64,000 bases of DNA. Origin: an uncultured Ectothiorhodospiraceae bacterium. GTDB taxonomy: Bacteria; Pseudomonadota; Gammaproteobacteria; UBA6429; Thiohalophilaceae. Location: the NCBI GenBank assembly GCA_947259575.1, contig CAMYMU010000002.1, positions 1 to 64,000 on the forward strand, written 5' to 3'. The notes under the pieces are model-generated. The model worked only from the letters and a program-made list of their open reading frames with translations, ran no database searches and was not told the origin of the DNA. The position numbers and the translations under genes are program-made. The first letter of the stretch is position 1. The number at the start of each line of letters is the position of its first letter. Of the stretch, positions 24,189 through 34,655 are shown one piece after another.

Positions 24189-24790
24189 GATTTTTGCCAG
24201 ACTAGAGTCCGATTATTGACTGGCATTTCATGATCTTTAATTAGCTTTAAGCCACACTTAGCGGCAAGTACTTTTAGATCATTGAGATCACGTATTCCAC
24301 TAAGTGGGTCACGCGCTTTTAAGAATTGATCAAAACGCTGATTACTTTGACTGCTGTATTGGCCATCATAGTTAAATGGGCCATAGAGGCAGAAGTATCC
24401 ACCTGTCTTAAGATGTTTTCCTACACCGGTAAACATTGACTCAACCTCTGGCCAGGACATGATATGGGCAGTGTTTGCACTGAAGATACCGTCGAATATT
24501 TTTTCGGGCCATATTTTTTTTGGCCAGGTAGCTTGCTTAACATCTAGTACAAGCGGTCCGCTTAGATTAGTACCCGTATAATCGGCTAGCCATTGTTTGA
24601 TCCCATCATGATAAAGTTCCTGATCACTACAGTACCAATGTACCTGCGGTAGATGTTGTGCAAAAAAAACTGCATGCTGGCCTGTGCCACTACCAATTTC
24701 CAATATAGATTCAGACTTTGAAAAATAGCTGGAGATGACCGCTAGAATCGGCTGTTTATTTTCTTCGCAGGCATCAGAGAAGGGTTTCAT
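24185..24790 (-). CDS. DUF938 family SAM-dependent methyltransferase
   Basis: The 201-residue protein has the class I methyltransferase motif ILEIGSGTGQHAVFFAQ (about 29-45), an acidic residue after strand 2 (WYCSDQEL), the DUF938 hallmark SANTAHIMSWPEVE (about 108-121) and KTGGYFCLYGPFNYDGQ. The substrate is not known for the family. It ends with a 4 base overlap with the convergent ntrC stop and has 52 bases to cyaA upstream, also on the minus strand. Confidence 0.85.
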   Translation of the reverse strand: MKPFSDACEENKQPILAVISSYFSKSESILEIGSGTGQHAVFFAQHLPQVHWYCSDQELYHDGIKQWLADYTGTNLSGPLVLDVKQATWPKKIWPEKIFDGIFSANTAHIMSWPEVESMFTGVGKHLKTGGYFCLYGPFNYDGQYSSQSNQRFDQFLKARDPLSGIRDLNDLKVLAAKCGLKLIKDHEMPVNNRTLVWQKS

Positions 24791-24842
24791 AGCAATAAAC
24801 CGTTGCTGGGATATTTATGGAGATTGTAACGGTTTTGAGGCC

Positions 24843-27704
24843 TTATGCCGAGCCCTCTAGAATAGCTTGTAATTTATTTTCGAAGTATTTTTTATAGTTG
24901 AGGTAGTGTATAGACTGAATCGTTGCTGACTCGTTTCCGATCAAAGACGGTGCAAGATCAATGTCGGTGATATACATAGGATAGTCGTTGTTGCCCGAAC
25001 GTTTGGTGAGAATATGATTCGCGATCAGTTGATAAAGCTGTTCGCCATGCTCAAGGGTTGAATACTCCTTCCCTTCCAGGTAAACCTTGAACATAATGTT
25101 ATCGCCAACCTTACTACCGATAACCTGTAGATCAAGATACTTTTCCTGTTTAAATAGATTGTTATTGTGTTTAAGTATTTCCCACTCAAAGCGATTATTT
25201 TTTTGCACATAGCAGTATTCAAAATTGATGGGTTTGCTGTCTCCGGATTGTTCTTCCTGAAGAAATGACATGCGTTTTGCTGTGGAATCAAAAAACTTTT
25301 CATAGTGATTAACCAGCGACACGGCATCATAGAATTGAGTGTCATGTACGAATAATGAACCCTTCTCATCGATTATATAAGTGTGAACGTAATTTCCCTT
25401 GATATGAAAGTAGATTTGCACCATGTCTGGACGATTGAGTGAGTACAACAACGGCAAAACATCGTCATTTAAGGTCTCAGAATCAAAAATGACATGTTGG
25501 TAGTGATTGCTTGCTGATGAAAGGTAAGCTTTTAGGCTCTGTAAATTACCTGCATTATGATAGTGCAATGTGTCATCTTGCATGCTTAACACATAATAGT
25601 CCCACTCAATGGCCATGACGAAACGTGTGCCAGGTGGATTGCGCGGATCGTAAAAACAGTTTAATACGGTCTGAAAAAGTCTTTCAGTACGTTGAGCAAT
25701 TGCATCACCACGGTAACAAGAATAACTCACTGAGTTAATCGCTGGAGGACGCACGCCCTGTGAGGGAGGCATCCATTTCATATAATCATGCAGACACTGG
25801 AATAGACCTTCAATTCCCGTATAGCGAACGGTTAAGACCTCATGCCAGGAGGTTACTATGACTTGATCAATACTATTAGTCAGGTTTTCAAGGCGCCCAC
25901 CATAACGCAATGAGTCAGTTTGATCGCTGGTCAGGTGTTGTCCGCGACGCGTGTGCCGACTAAACGGATCATTACCTGTATTCACTACGGTTAAAATATC
26001 TTTAATATACGCAGGCCGTCGCAGTTCTTTGATGTTGTCCTTATCCAGTGCTTGATGCGCAAAGGTGGTGGACATCGCAGATGTCAGTGATTTGATCTCT
26101 TTTTCAGTTATATGACTGTCTTCTGCATAAATAGCTGTTGTGGTAGTTGGAGTGATGATTTTATTAAAGTAGCACCATGCTAATAATTCCATCAGGCTAT
26201 AGGCTCGCTTGAGCGGTGGATATAGAGTTACCTCATCTTCATTCACAATTCCATTGAAAACTCCCCAGAATGAAGTTCCATCTGCAGCCTGCGTCTGATG
26301 GATGGTCAGATGAGTTTCATTGAGATCATGGGTGATACCACGGTAAATAATATCTACTTTGCCGGCTTTACGCTCAAATGCGGCATATAGTTTTCGTCCT
26401 AGTAGATTAAGCTCTTTTGGATCAATAAGGTTTGACTCAGAATATTTACGCGCAAAGGTAGAGAGAAAACGGTAGCTATGAGTTAGTTCATTCATTAGCG
26501 CATTTCTTTCCTCGATTACGCGTGTAATTTTCCAGTTCTCTTTGCTATCGAGCAAGTACAGTTGACTGTTCGACCAGCGCCAGGCATTGGTAAGTTCTTC
26601 TAATAGCTCCCGTCGCCAGTTATTATCTTTATTAGAGTCTTCACTTAATTTTTCATTGACCTTGAAATAGAAACTTCGGCGTACAAGCTCAAGTCGATCC
26701 GCTTGGTTGTTTTTGTTTAAGTATTCTTCCACCTTATGCAACATCATTAAATAAGGGTCGAGTTTGTTTAGTTCGTTTTCCCCATTATAAATTGCCTTTT
26801 TAAAACGCAAACCTAGAATGTCAATGTTTGGGTATTCACTCGCATAGGCTTCCATTAGTGATGTTTTTAGAACGGATTTATAGGGAGAGTTGATTCCCTT
26901 GTATAGCAACCACAGTGTGGCTCCATAAAACTCCTCGGCTGGAACCTTATCGAGCCCGCCAAAATCAATATTATCCTTGCCGTGGATAAATCGTTTTGTT
27001 TTTATGTTGCTAACAAACTCGTCATAGTTATGTTCTTGCTCAGGAGGTACTAGCCACCATACTGGGTAGCGTCCAGCGAGTAACAGACTGGTACGATAAA
27101 ACTCTTCAAGCAATAAGTAATGTAACGCGGTACCACTGCTTTCGGTATTCAGCGCATCGTGTTTTCCTTCTCGAAACTCTTCTGGATTAACAAGAAATAT
27201 GTGTGCATCGATTTCCAGTGTTTGTGCCCACTGTTCGATAGCCTGAGATTTTTGTTGTAGCGATTCTATTTGGTCTTTTTTCAGCGAGCTGTCGTAGCAA
27301 ACCCATATATCAAAATCACTTTTGTTCGAGTAGGCAATTGTACCGGTGCTGCCCATCATATATAAGGCCTGGATGTGATAACGACGGTAGGCACGCTTTT
27401 TATACTCGAAACTCTTGGCCAGTTTTTTACTCAGGTTGAGCGTGGTATTGCTCGGTGAGTAATCTGGGACACCCGCGGGAGTTGTTTTGGAGACATAACC
27501 TGGCAGAGTGGGATGGTTGATGTGATAGAGCAGGGGTAACAGGTCGACAAATTCCTGCTGGCGCTGGCGCAATTCTGACAGGGTGCGCTTGAGGCGGGCT
27601 TTATTTATATCGAGAAAACGCTGTTTGATTTCTTTGAAATCAAACGACTTATCCTCTTCGAGTGTTGGGGCCAGCCTTGCCATATTATTATTATCGGCAC
27701 CCAA
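24843..27704 (-). CDS. cyaA: class I adenylate cyclase
   Basis: A 953-residue cytosolic enzyme converting ATP to cAMP. The N-terminal catalytic part carries the nucleotidyltransferase signature YMMGSTGTIAYSNKSDFDIW (about 114-133, GS...SDxD) and a second acidic site IDAHIFLVNP, as in enterobacterial CyaA. The long C-terminal region (from about 540) is the regulatory half. Length fits class I enzymes (850-950). It is divergent from a PAS-GGDEF-like gene across 253 bases. No CRP box was recognised in that gap. Confidence 0.95.
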   Translation of the reverse strand: MGADNNNMARLAPTLEEDKSFDFKEIKQRFLDINKARLKRTLSELRQRQQEFVDLLPLLYHINHPTLPGYVSKTTPAGVPDYSPSNTTLNLSKKLAKSFEYKKRAYRRYHIQALYMMGSTGTIAYSNKSDFDIWVCYDSSLKKDQIESLQQKSQAIEQWAQTLEIDAHIFLVNPEEFREGKHDALNTESSGTALHYLLLEEFYRTSLLLAGRYPVWWLVPPEQEHNYDEFVSNIKTKRFIHGKDNIDFGGLDKVPAEEFYGATLWLLYKGINSPYKSVLKTSLMEAYASEYPNIDILGLRFKKAIYNGENELNKLDPYLMMLHKVEEYLNKNNQADRLELVRRSFYFKVNEKLSEDSNKDNNWRRELLEELTNAWRWSNSQLYLLDSKENWKITRVIEERNALMNELTHSYRFLSTFARKYSESNLIDPKELNLLGRKLYAAFERKAGKVDIIYRGITHDLNETHLTIHQTQAADGTSFWGVFNGIVNEDEVTLYPPLKRAYSLMELLAWCYFNKIITPTTTTAIYAEDSHITEKEIKSLTSAMSTTFAHQALDKDNIKELRRPAYIKDILTVVNTGNDPFSRHTRRGQHLTSDQTDSLRYGGRLENLTNSIDQVIVTSWHEVLTVRYTGIEGLFQCLHDYMKWMPPSQGVRPPAINSVSYSCYRGDAIAQRTERLFQTVLNCFYDPRNPPGTRFVMAIEWDYYVLSMQDDTLHYHNAGNLQSLKAYLSSASNHYQHVIFDSETLNDDVLPLLYSLNRPDMVQIYFHIKGNYVHTYIIDEKGSLFVHDTQFYDAVSLVNHYEKFFDSTAKRMSFLQEEQSGDSKPINFEYCYVQKNNRFEWEILKHNNNLFKQEKYLDLQVIGSKVGDNIMFKVYLEGKEYSTLEHGEQLYQLIANHILTKRSGNNDYPMYITDIDLAPSLIGNESATIQSIHYLNYKKYFENKLQAILEGSA

Positions 27705-27957
27705 CGCAGGATCTTAAAAACCTTAGGTATTACAATAACATGCCGGTGATCACAGTATTTATAGTAGTTATTTTGAGTCTGCTTAAGTCGTTGTTTAATT
27801 TGGTAATATTAACCATGCTCATAATAAGGTAATAATCTACAAATTCTGTTTGTATTTAGCAGCTCGGTAGATGAAATATTTTAAATGCAGGCTATGATCT
27901 GTAATACCCCCTTTGGATGGCCTCTTACATCAATGCATACTTGAAGGACCCTTGATT

Positions 27958-28803
27958 ATGTTACAGCACTTACCACCTGAACTTGCTCAGCAATTCCTCG
28001 ATTCCCTGCCAGCTGCACTGGTCCTGGTAGATAAAAATGATGAAATTCTTTGGGCAAATAATAGTTTTATGCGTGTTTCTACACTCACTGAGAGCCAGGT
28101 TATTGGCAAGCCACTGAGTAGCCTGGGGGCAGATGTTCAGGAGATGTTTAAAGAGGGTCATGTCTACCTGAATGCCACCAATAAGCGTGATGCCTATTGG
28201 ATGGCGTGTATGTCAGTGCCACTAGGTGAATACCGCTTACAATACTGCAGCGATGTAACGCAGTTGCAGAGTTTGATCGAAGATCGTGAAGGACTGAAGA
28301 CTAAAGTTGCAGAACTGAATCCCATTGATCAGATTACCGGGATGCCGAATCGCCGTGCCCTGTTTCAAAATCTTGAACAACAAGCATCGCGTAGTCGGCG
28401 ATATGGCAATTCGCTATCGACGATGATTTTGCGTTTAAGTAATCTAACCGATTACATCAAACAGTTTGGCAATGACAATGCCAACCAATTATTACTAAGT
28501 GTTAGTCAAATGCTAAACGATCAAATGCGCTGGGCAGACGTTATTGGTCGTTTGGATAAAAATGAATTCTTATTTATCTTGCCAGAGACAGAAGAGTCTG
28601 TAACGAGTGAGTTGCGCGACAAGATCAAGGAACACCTGGAACAGATAAGGTTACCTTCAATAGAGGGAGTAGAGGCTGAAGAGTTTAAGCTTATCCCTGA
28701 GTTTGGCATGGCGCAGTGGCGCAAAGGAGATGACGTAGCATTATTAATGGAACGTGCACGTGAGAGTCTTGAAGGAAAAGGCGATAGTAAAGTTGCCGTC
28801 TAA
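27958..28803 (+). CDS. PAS protein with degenerate GGDEF domain
   Basis: A 281-residue soluble protein. The start at 27958 (MLQHLPPELAQQF) is preferred since gaagga lies upstream and the extra residues from 27913 look non-coding. The PAS domain spans about 12-110 and the GGDEF-type domain about 125-275. The active-site loop reads LDKNEF instead of GGDEF, so cyclase activity is very unlikely, yet the RxxD inhibitory motif (RWAD) stays at the correct distance. It may have become a c-di-GMP or nucleotide sensor. It is divergent from cyaA. Confidence 0.82.
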   Translation: MLQHLPPELAQQFLDSLPAALVLVDKNDEILWANNSFMRVSTLTESQVIGKPLSSLGADVQEMFKEGHVYLNATNKRDAYWMACMSVPLGEYRLQYCSDVTQLQSLIEDREGLKTKVAELNPIDQITGMPNRRALFQNLEQQASRSRRYGNSLSTMILRLSNLTDYIKQFGNDNANQLLLSVSQMLNDQMRWADVIGRLDKNEFLFILPETEESVTSELRDKIKEHLEQIRLPSIEGVEAEEFKLIPEFGMAQWRKGDDVALLMERARESLEGKGDSKVAV

Positions 28804-28856
28804 ACGAATTAAATATTGAGCCTAAAAGCCAAGTCTAAAATACCTGGTTTTTTTGT

Positions 28857-30548
28857 TTATAATTGTTTTTTTATTACCTCAGCAACACGAAAGGCATTGG
28901 CATAGATAGTCCAGGTATAAGGCACACTACCACCCGTCGGCATCCAGGAACCATCGGTAACAAACACGTTTTCTGCTGTATGGATTCTGCATTCAGGGTC
29001 AAGCACCGAGTTAGCCGAGTCATGACCAAAACGACAACCTCCTGCCTGTAAGTTAGCCGGCGGGGAACCACTAACACTACCACTTATATCTTTTGCCCCC
29101 ATGCGCTTAAACACATGTTTGGTTTTATCCAGAAGATATCTACCGACGACTAGATCATGATCATGATAACCAACACGCAGTTTGGCTACTGGGCTGCCCC
29201 ACTTATCTTTCTCATTGTTCGCAAGTGAAACAAAGCAGTCATCCGTCGGCAACCAGTCGCAAAAGATCTCATAACGTAAACTCTGTCGTTCAGTGAATTC
29301 TGTTTTGAGTTGTTGCTTTAGTTTGCTGCCCCAGACCAGTTTATCGTTTTCATCCCACTTAACATTATTTGCTTTAGAAATAGGGTTTGGGTGGCGCAGC
29401 AGTAACTCAACAGTGCCGCCTTTTAAGCGGCCTAGCTTTTTATCGTTGATAACATACCAGTCTTGTAAATAACGATTAACAAATGGGCCACGAAGTTTTA
29501 ATTGTTCGGCAAGTTCGGGGCTATAGTCCTGGTAATAAAATTCGCCATAACCTGAGCCACCGGCAGAGAACACTATGTTTTTACCAACCTGCCCTGAGTG
29601 GTTGCCTAAGCCATGAGTGTGTTTCGGTCCAGTAGAGAGCAATAATAAGCGCGAGGTCTCAATGGCCTGGCAGGCGACAACAAATATCTTAGCGCTAATG
29701 CGCTGTGTTGTATTTTTGTTATCAATATATTCGGCATGTTTCACCTTGCCGGTTTGATCGCTGACAAGTTTTGTAACTTTCGAGTTGGCGAGCACGGTGC
29801 AGTTGCCAGTAGCAAGGGCAACATTGATCAAGGCCTCACGGCTGCTGCCCTTGGCGCCACTAGCACAGCCATAACTGCCACAGTAGCCCGAGTATTCACA
29901 GCTATTACGTGCATTGAGTTGTGGCGTCGATAAGATTGCACGCGGCGTGCGTAACGAATTTAAATTCATCGCATCACAGGCGCTATCAATGAAACCAGTG
30001 ATCGGGTGTTCCTGAGTGGGCGGATAGGGAAAGTCTTTGCTTGAACGTGGTTCCTGAAATGGGTGTGGTTTGATTTCGCCAGAGATACCGACAATGTTTT
30101 CTACCATAGTGTAATAAGGTTCGAGATCTTCATAGCTAATCGGCCAATCAACGACATTGGCATCCTGGATAGCACCGAACTCCGTTTTAAGGCGAAAATC
30201 TTCGGGTTTAAGTCGGTGAAAAAAGCCACTCATTAAATTGGTTGCACCGCCAACCATGTTACCGTTCCAGAAATCCCAACCTGATTGCGTGGTGGATTCA
30301 CTACTCCATTTATAGTTACCCGAATCGTCTTTACCGTCGTAGTCTTCGATGACATGATGCTCATCCTTTAAGTCGGGCGTATATACGCTACGGCGACAAC
30401 AGGCGAGTTCATCTTTATATAAATCCTCACGTTTAAGAAAAGGGCCTTTTTCCAGTACTAAAACGTCATAACCGGCTTTACTGAGTTGCAGCGCCACTGG
30501 CCCACCGCCGGCACCACTTCCAATAATACAAACATCATAGTCTTTCAT
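28857..30548 (-). CDS. GMC family FAD oxidoreductase (gluconate 2-dehydrogenase-like large subunit)
   Basis: A 563-residue flavoenzyme with the N-terminal dinucleotide motif GSGAGGGPVALQLSKAG (about 10-26), an acidic end of strand 2 (LVLEKG), GGATNLMSGFFHRL, and the C-terminal GMC segment DGSWMPTGGSVPYTW (about 535-549) where the catalytic His/Asn region lies. It has no signal peptide. The 4 base overlap with the small-subunit gene upstream suggests the pair is co-translated and exported together via the Tat signal of the small subunit. The sugar or alcohol substrate is not predictable. Confidence 0.87.
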   Translation of the reverse strand: MKDYDVCIIGSGAGGGPVALQLSKAGYDVLVLEKGPFLKREDLYKDELACCRRSVYTPDLKDEHHVIEDYDGKDDSGNYKWSSESTTQSGWDFWNGNMVGGATNLMSGFFHRLKPEDFRLKTEFGAIQDANVVDWPISYEDLEPYYTMVENIVGISGEIKPHPFQEPRSSKDFPYPPTQEHPITGFIDSACDAMNLNSLRTPRAILSTPQLNARNSCEYSGYCGSYGCASGAKGSSREALINVALATGNCTVLANSKVTKLVSDQTGKVKHAEYIDNKNTTQRISAKIFVVACQAIETSRLLLLSTGPKHTHGLGNHSGQVGKNIVFSAGGSGYGEFYYQDYSPELAEQLKLRGPFVNRYLQDWYVINDKKLGRLKGGTVELLLRHPNPISKANNVKWDENDKLVWGSKLKQQLKTEFTERQSLRYEIFCDWLPTDDCFVSLANNEKDKWGSPVAKLRVGYHDHDLVVGRYLLDKTKHVFKRMGAKDISGSVSGSPPANLQAGGCRFGHDSANSVLDPECRIHTAENVFVTDGSWMPTGGSVPYTWTIYANAFRVAEVIKKQL

Positions 30549-31174
30549 CGCTTTAATAACTCAGTATAGATTTTGTCGGTAGGCGGTTGAGGAAAACCAG
30601 GCTTGTGTTCTAACCATTGCCAGCCGATGCCATTGGGGTTTGCGCCATAGGCTGGGTCGGTGAGGAGTGCTTCTAATATATAGAGCAGTAAGAATGATAA
30701 CCAGCGCTCCCCCGATTGGCTGCTGGCAATCTGCGTGATTAAACTATTTTGTTGTTCGAGGTTCGTTTCGATAAAAGGTTTTTTGTGGTGCGTTTGGGAG
30801 AGTTGGTTAAGCCAGCCGACACCTTTGAGAATAAACTGACGATCATCCTGATCCGTGTCGGGGGCATCGAGTACGAATTTTAAATAAGCCGTTGCATTTA
30901 AATCCATTGCACTAGGCCCGTTGTTATCAGCAGGAAATAGAATTAGCTGGACGGCTGCCAGGCTTGTCCAGGGTTCATGCTGAATAATTTGTGCCTGACT
31001 GATTTGCGGGGTTTGATCACAGGCGCTAAATAATGCAATTGAGGGGAGCAGGCTCAGTCCAGCCGTGGCCTTACAGCTGTCATGTAAAAAACGGCGCCGA
31101 TCCAGGTTAGTTTGCAGGCGCTCAAGTTGAGCCTGGCCGAGACTTTGGTTCCACTTGTTGAGAACGTCATCCAT
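30545..31174 (-). CDS. gluconate 2-dehydrogenase subunit 3 family protein, Tat-exported
   Basis: The 209-residue small subunit has an N-terminal twin-arginine region (DRRRFLHDSC, about 25-34) followed by a hydrophobic stretch ending LFSAC, which looks like a Tat lipoprotein signal. The body matches the small (gamma) subunits that accompany GMC-type dehydrogenases. It should carry the FAD subunit across the membrane and anchor it. It is the first gene of the pair; no cytochrome c subunit gene is adjacent, so the electron acceptor is unclear. Confidence 0.82.
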   Translation of the reverse strand: MDDVLNKWNQSLGQAQLERLQTNLDRRRFLHDSCKATAGLSLLPSIALFSACDQTPQISQAQIIQHEPWTSLAAVQLILFPADNNGPSAMDLNATAYLKFVLDAPDTDQDDRQFILKGVGWLNQLSQTHHKKPFIETNLEQQNSLITQIASSQSGERWLSFLLLYILEALLTDPAYGANPNGIGWQWLEHKPGFPQPPTDKIYTELLKR

Positions 31175-31224
31175 ATCTTAATAATGACAGATCTGCGAAG
31201 ATAAGTTCAGCAGTTTGTGGAAAC

Positions 31225-32607
31225 TTAAACCCGTTTGCGGGCGCGTTTAACTGCAGCCTTGACCTGTGCGGGCGCAGTGCCACCAATATGATTTCGGGCT
31301 GCAACGGAACCTTCCAGGGTGAGGACTTCGAAGACGTCTTGTTCGATCGCATCAGAAAAGTTTTGCAGTTCCGAAAGGCTCATCTCAGATAAGTCTTTAT
31401 CCTGTTCTATACCAAAGCGCACGGCACTGCCTACAACTTCGTGTGCATCCCGGAAGGCAACGCCTTTTGTTACCAGGTAGTCAGCAAGATCGGTGGCGGT
31501 GGCAAAACCTTTGAAGGCAGCCTGATACATATTTTCTTTTTTAACCTGGATGTTAGGCACCATGTCGGCAAAGACTTTCAGTGAACCCTTGAGGTTATCG
31601 ATAGTATCGAACAAGGGTTCCTTGTCTTCCTGGTTATCTTTGTTATAGGCCAGGGGTTGTCCTTTCATGAGGGTAAGCAGCCCCATCAGGTGACCGAAGA
31701 CACGACCACTCTTGCCACGAATCAATTCTGGTACATCCGGATTTTTCTTTTGTGGCATGATCGATGAACCGGTACAGAAACTCTCACCGAGTTCGATGAA
31801 GTCAAATTGTGCCGCACTCCATATAATAAGTTCTTCAGAAAAACGTGACAGGTGCATCATGATGAGGGATGCTGCTGAGGTGAACTCAATAACAAAGTCA
31901 CGATCGCTGACTGAATCAAGCGAGTTTTCTGTGACACTGTCGAAGCCTAGCAGACCAGCGGTATATTCCCGATCGATTGGATAAGTTGTGCCAGCCAGTG
32001 CGGCTGAACCTAATGGCAAAACATTCATCCGCTTCAAACCATCTTCTAGCCGAGACTGATCACGTTGCAGCATTTCGAACCAGGCCAGTAAGTGATGGCC
32101 AAAGGTAATGGGCTGCGCGGTTTGTAAATGAGTGAAGCCGGGCAATATGGTATCAGCGTGTTGTTCAGCCAGGTCAATCAGGGCAACTTGTAGTCGCTTT
32201 AACTCGCCAAGAATTAACTGGGTCTCGTCCCGTAGATAGAGGCGAATATCGGTTGCGACCTGGTCATTTCTGGAACGACCCGTATGTAATTTTTTACCAA
32301 CATTGCCGATGTTCTCGGTCAGCGCCGACTCGATATTCATGTGTACATCTTCAAGCCGGGTTGACCAGGTGAAGTTGCCGTCACTGATTTTTTGCTCAAT
32401 GTGTTTGAGCCCGTCGACAATCAGCTTACACTCATCCTTGGTCAGCACGCCCACCTTGGCCAGCATGCTGGCATGCGCAATTGAGCCCGCAATGTCCTGC
32501 CGGTACATGCGTTGATCAAAACCCACTGAGGCGGTGAAGGCCTCAACAAATGCATCAGTCGGTTCATTAAACCGCCCTGCCCAGGGTTTGTCGCTATCTT
32601 GGCTCAT
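31225..32607 (-). CDS. argH: argininosuccinate lyase
   Basis: Last step of arginine synthesis: argininosuccinate to arginine plus fumarate, cytosolic tetramer. From [13 protein letters not shown] (start at 32607, preferred over 32652 because it matches the family start) the protein has 460 residues. Signatures: [12 protein letters not shown] (about 112-123), [13 protein letters not shown], and the fumarase/lyase loop [12 protein letters not shown] (about 281-292) with the catalytic Ser. It is divergent from algZ, a conserved arrangement in Pseudomonas-like genomes. Confidence 0.97.
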   Translation of the reverse strand: MSQDSDKPWAGRFNEPTDAFVEAFTASVGFDQRMYRQDIAGSIAHASMLAKVGVLTKDECKLIVDGLKHIEQKISDGNFTWSTRLEDVHMNIESALTENIGNVGKKLHTGRSRNDQVATDIRLYLRDETQLILGELKRLQVALIDLAEQHADTILPGFTHLQTAQPITFGHHLLAWFEMLQRDQSRLEDGLKRMNVLPLGSAALAGTTYPIDREYTAGLLGFDSVTENSLDSVSDRDFVIEFTSAASLIMMHLSRFSEELIIWSAAQFDFIELGESFCTGSSIMPQKKNPDVPELIRGKSGRVFGHLMGLLTLMKGQPLAYNKDNQEDKEPLFDTIDNLKGSLKVFADMVPNIQVKKENMYQAAFKGFATATDLADYLVTKGVAFRDAHEVVGSAVRFGIEQDKDLSEMSLSELQNFSDAIEQDVFEVLTLEGSVAARNHIGGTAPAQVKAAVKRARKRV

Positions 32608-32851
32608 GAGATTTCCAGTACTGTCGATATCAAAGAAGAATAAAGGGGCCACTGATAAAGTTGATTAAGCGTGCAGAGGTTCCCTTTAGCCGATATTCCA
32701 AGTTGTCTTTATAAAGTATATCGGCCTGCATCACAATATTTCGTCTGCCAGAGGGTATTGTGAGTAGCGAAGCTCGTCATTGAGGCTAAGTTCCGCTATG
32801 TTTATCTGGTAGTACGAAATCGGACAACATTTATCGGATTAGCAGTAGGTC

Positions 32852-33940
32852 ATGAGTCAAACAGAATCCTCGAATAACGCGGTATCAAGAAAAGACAGCA
32901 TGGACCAGTGCTTTTTGCCAAATTTTTGTGGTCTGCGCATGGTGTTCGTGGTTGTTATGATTGCTCAGTTGTTCGCATTTCTTGTGGTGCTGATTCCACA
33001 GCCTGCGAACTTTGCTTCAAAATGGCAGGATTTGGGGCTGATCTCGCTTTATGTACAGTGGTGTGCTCTTGCCAGTAGCGCGTCGCTATGCCTGCTTAAG
33101 CCCTTTATTTGCCATTTGAGTCAACGTACTGTCGCGATGATCAGCTATCTGGTGGTGTTGCTGGTTGTCCTGGCCGTCAGTGAACTGGCGTATTGGTATG
33201 TGTACCCAGGCGCAACTAGCAAAATGACACACTGGTCTTTTGTTCTAAAAAATGTCGCTATTGCGATTATTCTAACAGGCCCGATTCTGCGTTATTTCTA
33301 TGTGCAACATCAATGGCGTGCCAAGGTGCGGGCCGAGGCAGAGGCGCGCTTACAGTCTTTGCAATCCAGGATTCGACCTCACTTCTTCTTTAATAGTATG
33401 AATACTATCGCCAGTCTGACACAAACCAATGCTGATCAGGCAGAGGCGGCGGTGCATGATCTGGCGGATCTGTTTCGTGCTTCGCTAGCTGATGCGCGCA
33501 AATTTCATAGCTTCCGGGAGGAGCTGGAACTCTGTGAGCGCTACCTTGAGATTGAAAAATTACGCCTGGGTGAACGGTTGCAGCTTGAGTGGCAGATATC
33601 TGAGATACCATTAGATAGTTACGTGCCACCACTGCTGATTCAGCCTCTACTTGAGAATGCAATTTATCACGGTATAGAACCTAGAACCGAAGGTGGTACG
33701 ATTACAATTAGCGGTAAAAAAGAAAATAATCAGATAAGTTTAACGATCGAAAATCCTGTACCAATTTCGAAAGATGAAACTAAATCAGGAAACAGCATTG
33801 CACAGGATAATATCAGGTCCAGACTAACTACCATGTTTGGTCGTCGTGGTGTAATGGACGTCTCGGAAAAAGAAGATGTCTATAGTGTAAGTTTGAAATG
33901 GCCTTGTCGGAATGAATTTGATGAAGATACTGATCATTGA
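32852..33940 (+). CDS. algZ: LytS-type sensor histidine kinase, AlgZ/FimS-like
   Basis: A 362-residue membrane kinase with four hydrophobic N-terminal segments (about 28-150) and a HisKA_7-type kinase domain: phospho-acceptor box LQSRIRPHFFFNSMNTIASL (His near 177) and a degenerate ATPase with LLENAIYHGIEP (N box). It has no periplasmic sensor of note. With AlgR it regulates type IV pili and exopolysaccharide genes in Pseudomonas. The gene overlaps algR by 20 bases. Confidence 0.9.
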   Translation: MSQTESSNNAVSRKDSMDQCFLPNFCGLRMVFVVVMIAQLFAFLVVLIPQPANFASKWQDLGLISLYVQWCALASSASLCLLKPFICHLSQRTVAMISYLVVLLVVLAVSELAYWYVYPGATSKMTHWSFVLKNVAIAIILTGPILRYFYVQHQWRAKVRAEAEARLQSLQSRIRPHFFFNSMNTIASLTQTNADQAEAAVHDLADLFRASLADARKFHSFREELELCERYLEIEKLRLGERLQLEWQISEIPLDSYVPPLLIQPLLENAIYHGIEPRTEGGTITISGKKENNQISLTIENPVPISKDETKSGNSIAQDNIRSRLTTMFGRRGVMDVSEKEDVYSVSLKWPCRNEFDEDTDH

Positions 33941-34655
33941 TGATGAACATCTGGCGCGGCAACGATTGCGTCAGGTGATTGAAGAACTTGGCACTGCTGA
34001 TTTTATTGCAGAAGGCAGTAACGGCGAGCAGGCACTAGCGCTTTGTCAGCAACATCAGCCTGACATCATATTGCTGGATATCAGGATGCCTGGCATGGAT
34101 GGGATTGAAGCGGCACAACACATAATGAAGCTGGAGACACCGCCAGCAATTATTTTTACAACTGCCTATGATCAATATGCCTTATCCGCCTTTGATACCC
34201 ACGCTGTCGATTACTTACTAAAGCCAATCCGAAAAGAAAGATTAATTGAAGCGCTTGAATCAGCAAAGCGTTTAACAAAAGTTCAGATGCAAAGTCTAAA
34301 TCTGGATGAACAGACAGGCTCAAGGCGCAAACATATTAGTGCCCGGCTCGGCGGAGAACTTCGTTTAATTAACATCAGTGACATTCGTTATTTTCTTGCC
34401 GAGCATAAATACGTAACAGTCAGATATACTGAAGGTTCTGTTTTGATCGAGGAATCATTGCGCTCACTGGAAGCAGAGTTTGAAAGTGTGTTTCTTCGCA
34501 TACACCGTAATGCACTGGTAGCCTTGAACGCAATTGAAGCACTGGAGAAATCAAAAAGTGGTGCGCACAAAATTCGAATGACAGGCGTAGAAGAGACGCT
34601 GGAAGTCAGCCGTCGTCACCTGCCGTACATCCGCAAGGTCATGAAATCTCTTTGA
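33921..34655 (+). CDS. algR: LytTR response regulator AlgR
   Basis: Receiver domain (acidic pair in IIDDE, phospho-Asp in [12 protein letters not shown] near residue 54, Lys in LLKPIR near 104) followed by a LytTR DNA-binding domain (about 140-240, RLGGELRLINISDIRYFLAE, FLRIHRNALVAL). The start at 33921 (MKILIIDDE) fits AlgR better than 33912. Translation is probably coupled to algZ. Downstream genes are unrelated until hemC, so this pair is likely its own unit. Confidence 0.93.
   Translation: MKILIIDDEHLARQRLRQVIEELGTADFIAEGSNGEQALALCQQHQPDIILLDIRMPGMDGIEAAQHIMKLETPPAIIFTTAYDQYALSAFDTHAVDYLLKPIRKERLIEALESAKRLTKVQMQSLNLDEQTGSRRKHISARLGGELRLINISDIRYFLAEHKYVTVRYTEGSVLIEESLRSLEAEFESVFLRIHRNALVALNAIEALEKSKSGAHKIRMTGVEETLEVSRRHLPYIRKVMKSL

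Noticed and set aside
27913-27957. Longer start for the degenerate GGDEF protein
   Set aside because: The extra 15 codons lack protein-like character and the ribosome site fits ATG 27958.
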